A stretch of DNA of 10,262 nucleotides from Gemmatimonadota bacterium. Lineage in GTDB: Bacteria > Gemmatimonadota > Gemmatimonadetes > Palauibacterales > Palauibacteraceae. The notes under the pieces are model-generated. The model was not told the origin of the DNA. It did no database searches and was given only the letters and a program-made list of their open reading frames with translations. Where the stretch lies: the NCBI GenBank assembly GCA_030601615.1, contig JAUVTH010000035.1:1-10262 (forward strand). The letters are read 5' to 3'. A program made the translations under genes and the position numbers. Positions 6,345 through 10,262 of this stretch are shown here, piece by piece. How positions within the stretch are numbered: position 1 is the stretch's first letter; each line of letters begins with the position of its first letter.

Positions 6345-7524
6345 ATCGCACGCCGGCGCGCGGCTCACCGATGAGCAGCGTGAGATCCTGATACTGGCCC
6401 GGAGGTTTGCCGAGCAGGAGCTGCGGCCCGGCGCGCGGCTTCGTGACGAGAGCGAGGAGGCGTTCGACCGGAGCCCCGTCGACAAGCTGGGGGAGCTGGG
6501 CTTTCTGGGCATGCTCATCCCGGAGAAGTACGACGGGCTGGGCCTCGACATGCTCACGTACCTGTATGTGCTGGAGGAAATCGCATGGGGTGATCCGTCG
6601 GTGGCCGTGTCAATGAGCGTGCACAACTCGCTCCCGACTCAGACGCTACTTCGGTATGGCACGGCCGAGCAGAAGGAACGCTGGCTGAAGCCGATGGCTC
6701 GCGGCGAGATCCTCGGCGCCTTCTCTCTGTCCGAGGCTGACGCCGGAAGCGATGCGGCCGCGATCACGTCGCAGGCCGTTCGCGATGGCGATGGTTGGCT
6801 ACTGAACGGCGCCAAGATGTGGGTCACGAACGGTGCCTCGGCCGATGTCATCCTGATGATGGTCCGGACCGACGACCCACACGACCGCCGGGGCTCGAAG
6901 GGGATCGGGGCATTCCTCGTGCCGACGGGTGCTGACGGCTACATTCCTGGAAAGAAGGAACGGAAGATGGGCCTGCGAGGGTCGGAGACGGTGGCCGCCA
7001 CCCTGCAGGATCTGTATCTGGGACCGGAGCACCTGATCGGGGAGCCTGGCCAGGGATTTCGGTATGCCCTCGAGGCCCTCGAGGGCGGTCGCCTTGGGAT
7101 CGCGGCGCAGGCTGTCGGTATCGCCGAGGCGGCCCTCGATTACGCCCGGGACTATGCCGAGCAGAGAGTCCAGTTCGGACGTTCGATCTCTAGGCTTCAG
7201 GGGATTCAGTTCAAGCTGGCCGACATGGCCACGCGAGTTGAGGCGTCGCGCGGCCTGCTGTACAGGGCGGCTTTGTCGTACGATGCGGACGAGCCCCGCA
7301 AGCGCAAGCTGTCGAGCATGGCCAAGCTGCATGCCAGCGAAACGGCGATGTGGGTGACGCGTCAGGCGGTGCAGGTGTTCGGCGGCTATGGTTACAGCCG
7401 CGAGTACCCCGTGGAGAGGTTGTTCCGTGATGCGAAGGTCACGGAGATCTACGAGGGAACCAGCGAGATCCATCGCATGATCATAGCTCGGGAATTGTAC
7501 CTGGAGAGAGGAAACAACCAGTGA
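6337..7524 (+). CDS. Acyl-CoA dehydrogenase, short-chain (butyryl-CoA) type
   Basis: FAD enzyme oxidising acyl-CoA to trans-2-enoyl-CoA and passing electrons to ETF. Length 395 residues, usual for the family. Seen: N-terminal helical domain, flavin-side motifs FSLSEADAGSDA and WVTNGA, then the C-terminal helical domain with YAEQRVQFGRSI, QVFGGYGYSREYPVER and IYEGTSEI. Glu373 in YEGT sits where SCAD and MCAD carry the catalytic base. At the alternative helix-G site used by isovaleryl-CoA dehydrogenase the sequence is LEGGRLGIA, with Gly instead of Glu, so the short/medium-chain class is favoured over isovaleryl-CoA. No etfAB is in the window. ATG 6337 overlaps the preceding gene by 8 nt and has only a weak ribosome-binding site; coupling to the upstream gene is likely. 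The final GTGA overlap links it to the leucine dehydrogenase gene. Confidence 0.92.
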   Translation: MPRSHAGARLTDEQREILILARRFAEQELRPGARLRDESEEAFDRSPVDKLGELGFLGMLIPEKYDGLGLDMLTYLYVLEEIAWGDPSVAVSMSVHNSLPTQTLLRYGTAEQKERWLKPMARGEILGAFSLSEADAGSDAAAITSQAVRDGDGWLLNGAKMWVTNGASADVILMMVRTDDPHDRRGSKGIGAFLVPTGADGYIPGKKERKMGLRGSETVAATLQDLYLGPEHLIGEPGQGFRYALEALEGGRLGIAAQAVGIAEAALDYARDYAEQRVQFGRSISRLQGIQFKLADMATRVEASRGLLYRAALSYDADEPRKRKLSSMAKLHASETAMWVTRQAVQVFGGYGYSREYPVERLFRDAKVTEIYEGTSEIHRMIIARELYLERGNNQ

Positions 7525-8626
7525 GCACGGAAGCCAGCTACGCGGACAGGGTTGCGGAGACGCTTGAGGGCAGGAGGGAGATATTCGATCTGCTGTCCCA
7601 GCATGACCACGAGCAGGTGGTTTTCACGTATGACCCGTCCAGCGGATATAAGGGCATCATCGCCATACATAATACGGCTCTCGGGCCCGCCCTCGGCGGC
7701 ACCCGGTTTTGGAACTACGCTTCCGATTACGACGCGCTGATCGATGTGCTGCGCCTGTCGCGCGGCATGACCTACAAGGCTGCGGTGGCGGGCCTGAACC
7801 TGGGTGGCGGCAAGGCGGTCATCATCGGAGACAATCGCACACCCATGCGCGAGATGATCATGCGAGCCCACGGCCGCGCCGTCGAGTCGATGGGAGGCCG
7901 CTACTATACGGCCGAGGACGTCGGTACGTCCGTTGCGGACATGGACTACATCCACATGGAGACGGAGCACGTCGTCGGGATGGCAGGCAGGTCCGGCGAC
8001 CCATCGCCCGTCACGGCGTATGGGACGTACAGGGGCATCAAGGCCTGTTCGCTCAAGAAATACGGGACGGACGAGCTCGCTGACCGCTCCGTCGTGATTC
8101 AAGGTGCCGGTCACGTCGGTTACTTTCTGGCAGAGGACCTCCGCGGAGAGGGAGCCACTGTTTTCGTGGCCGACATCGACGACGACCGCGTCCAGCGGTG
8201 CGTGGACGAGCTCGGTTGCGAGGCCGTCGGCGTTGATGAGGTGTACGACGTCGACGCTGACGTGTTCGCGCCATGCGCAATGGGCGCGATCCTGAACGAC
8301 GACACGATCCCGAGGCTGAATGTCCAGATCGTCGCCGGAGCGGCCAACAACCAACTCGCAAGGTCCCGGCACGCTGCGATGCTCGAGGAGCGGGACATCC
8401 TGTACGCACCGGACTACGTGATCAACGCCGGTGGCTTGATCAACGTCTACTCGGAGCTCGCCGGCTGGACGCTCGAGCGTTCGAAGCGTAAGGCAGGAGA
8501 GATCTACTCGACGCTGCTCGCGATCTTCGAGGTAGCGGCTTCCGAGGGGATCACGAGCGCGAAGGCAGCGAACGAAGTGGCGCTTCGCCGCGTCCATGCG
8601 GTCACGCAGCTGCACCGCACGTACGT

Positions 8627-8630
<4 letters not shown>
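7521..8630 (+). CDS. Leucine/branched-chain amino acid dehydrogenase
   Basis: Member of the Glu/Leu/Phe/Val dehydrogenase family, predicted to deaminate leucine, valine and isoleucine oxidatively to their 2-keto acids with NAD. Length 369 residues, matching leucine dehydrogenase and shorter than glutamate dehydrogenases. Seen: HNTALGPALGGTRFW (residues 50-64), GMTYKAAVAGLNLGGGKAVI with Lys86 and Lys98, the 12-residue spacing of the family's substrate and catalytic lysines; TAEDVGT; DPSPVTA; nucleotide loop GAGHVG (195-200); and the C-terminal blocks AGAANNQLA and APDYVINAGGLINV, highly typical of leucine dehydrogenase. Start GTG 7521 overlaps the previous stop as GTGA, with the purine run GAGAGAGGAA at 7505-7514 upstream. 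Context with acyl-CoA enzymes fits branched-chain amino acid catabolism. Valine or phenylalanine preference cannot be excluded from sequence reading alone. Confidence 0.92.
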
Positions 8631-9949
<1,319 letters not shown>

Positions 9950-9973
9950 GCCGGCTGACGGTCGACCCGATGC

Positions 9974-9978
9974 GGAGG
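9974..9978 (+). promoter_or_regulatory. Shine-Dalgarno for the YigZ-family gene
   Basis: GGAGG eight bases before GTG 9987, in the 37-base gap after glyA. It decides the GTG start. No hairpin terminator or promoter is seen in this gap, so read-through from glyA is likely. Confidence 0.65.
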
Positions 9979-9986
9979 CCGCGTTC

Positions 9987-10262
9987 GTGACAGACGTCCG
10001 CGGCTTCCTTCTCGCCACTGGACAGGCCGAGGCGGAGCACCGGGTGAAGGGGTCTCGCTTCATCTCCGTCGCCCGTCCCATCGCGAAGCTCGCCGATGCG
10101 GTCGAGGCGCGCGAAGTGGAACGCCGCAAGTTCCACGACGCCACGCACCACGTATTTGCCGCCCGGCAGGCCTGCGGGGAAAGCCGATTCGATGATGACG
10201 GCGAACCGGCCGGAACCGGTGGTCGTCCCGTACTGGCCGCGATCGAGCGAGCCGCTCTCACG
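9987..10262 (+). CDS. YigZ/IMPACT-family protein, N-terminal part (3' end outside window)
   Basis: The first 92 residues are seen; the frame stays open to the window edge. Full-length YigZ proteins have about 200 residues, so about half is missing. Seen: KGSRFI (residues 21-26), DATHHVFAAR (51-60) and DDDGEPAGTGGRPVL (69-83), the three blocks that define the N-terminal UPF0029/IMPACT domain. The domain has a ribosomal S5 domain-2-like fold. Eukaryotic IMPACT regulates GCN2 in the amino-acid starvation response; the role of bacterial YigZ is not settled, though a link to translation or nucleic-acid binding has been suggested. The GTG start is supported by GGAGG at 9974-9978. The codons before it stay open but carry no start near a ribosome-binding site. 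It is the only gene in the window with a true intergenic spacer before it, so it may be less tightly coupled. Confidence 0.9.
   Translation, partial: MTDVRGFLLATGQAEAEHRVKGSRFISVARPIAKLADAVEAREVERRKFHDATHHVFAARQACGESRFDDDGEPAGTGGRPVLAAIERAALT

Noticed and set aside
7066..7086. Tandem copy of a 9-base unit (GCCCTCGAG twice) creating a 12-base palindrome GCCCTCGAGGGC
   Set aside because: It encodes the conserved acyl-CoA dehydrogenase segment ALEALEGG in preferred codons, so coding explains it; no second site elsewhere in the window was noticed.
7449..8615. Open frame of 388 codons on the - strand opposite leucine dehydrogenase
   Set aside because: Matches the sense gene almost end to end and follows from its codon bias; no domain seen.
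9950..9986. Possible terminator or promoter in the glyA-yigZ gap
   Set aside because: Only short palindromes (GCCGGC, GGTCGACC) without a stable stem plus T-run, and no -35/-10 pair is visible in 37 bases.

Overview
The window is GC-rich bacterial DNA with protein-coding genes on the + strand only. Eleven genes run head to tail and fill almost every base. The first (arginine deiminase, 3' end only) and last (YigZ-family, 5' end only) are cut by the window edges. Of the ten junctions, eight are overlaps of 1 to 37 nt, mostly ATGA/GTGA/TGATG types; one is a 4-nt gap and one a 37-nt gap. No stretch over 50 bases lacks a gene. I see no tRNA, rRNA, CRISPR, IS element, hairpin terminator or internal promoter. 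Most natural reading: one long polycistronic, translationally coupled transcript whose promoter and terminator lie outside the window. Organism: a free-living bacterium with aerobic-type acyl-CoA oxidation, often using GTG starts. The gene set would suit Gemmatimonadota or a similar high-GC lineage, but this is a weak guess from style; no marker here fixes the taxon.

Layout. (1) 1-407: C-terminal part of arginine deiminase. (2) 371-1264: DEDDh 3'-5' exonuclease with an extra N-terminal domain that looks like a winged helix. (3) 1257-2216: metallo-beta-lactamase-fold hydrolase. (4) 2213-2692: small exported NTF2-like protein. (5) 2689-3900: thiolase (acetyl-CoA acetyltransferase). (6) 3897-4475: BioY biotin transporter. 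(7) 4480-5478: CPBP-family intramembrane protease. (8) 5478-6344: 3-hydroxybutyryl-CoA dehydrogenase. (9) 6337-7524: short-chain-type acyl-CoA dehydrogenase. (10) 7521-8630: leucine (branched-chain amino acid) dehydrogenase. (11) 8627-9949: serine hydroxymethyltransferase. (12) 9987-edge: YigZ/IMPACT-family protein. (The 12 region labels cover 10 complete genes and 2 partial genes; the first partial gene overlaps the second gene.)

How they may work together. The metabolic core is amino-acid and short-chain acyl-CoA catabolism: leucine dehydrogenase deaminates branched-chain amino acids; the acyl-CoA dehydrogenase, hydroxyacyl-CoA dehydrogenase and thiolase are three of the four beta-oxidation steps for C4-type acyl-CoA (no enoyl-CoA hydratase is in view); GlyA and arginine deiminase are further amino-acid enzymes. 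BioY would supply biotin, the cofactor of the acyl-CoA carboxylases of such pathways; that link is inference. The exonuclease, MBL hydrolase, NTF2-like protein, CPBP protease and YigZ have no obvious role in that pathway. I do not see a clearly new system. The most unusual points are the winged-helix/exonuclease fusion, the BioY-CPBP membrane pair inserted in the acyl-CoA genes, and a G-rich stretch at the poorly defined start of the CPBP gene.
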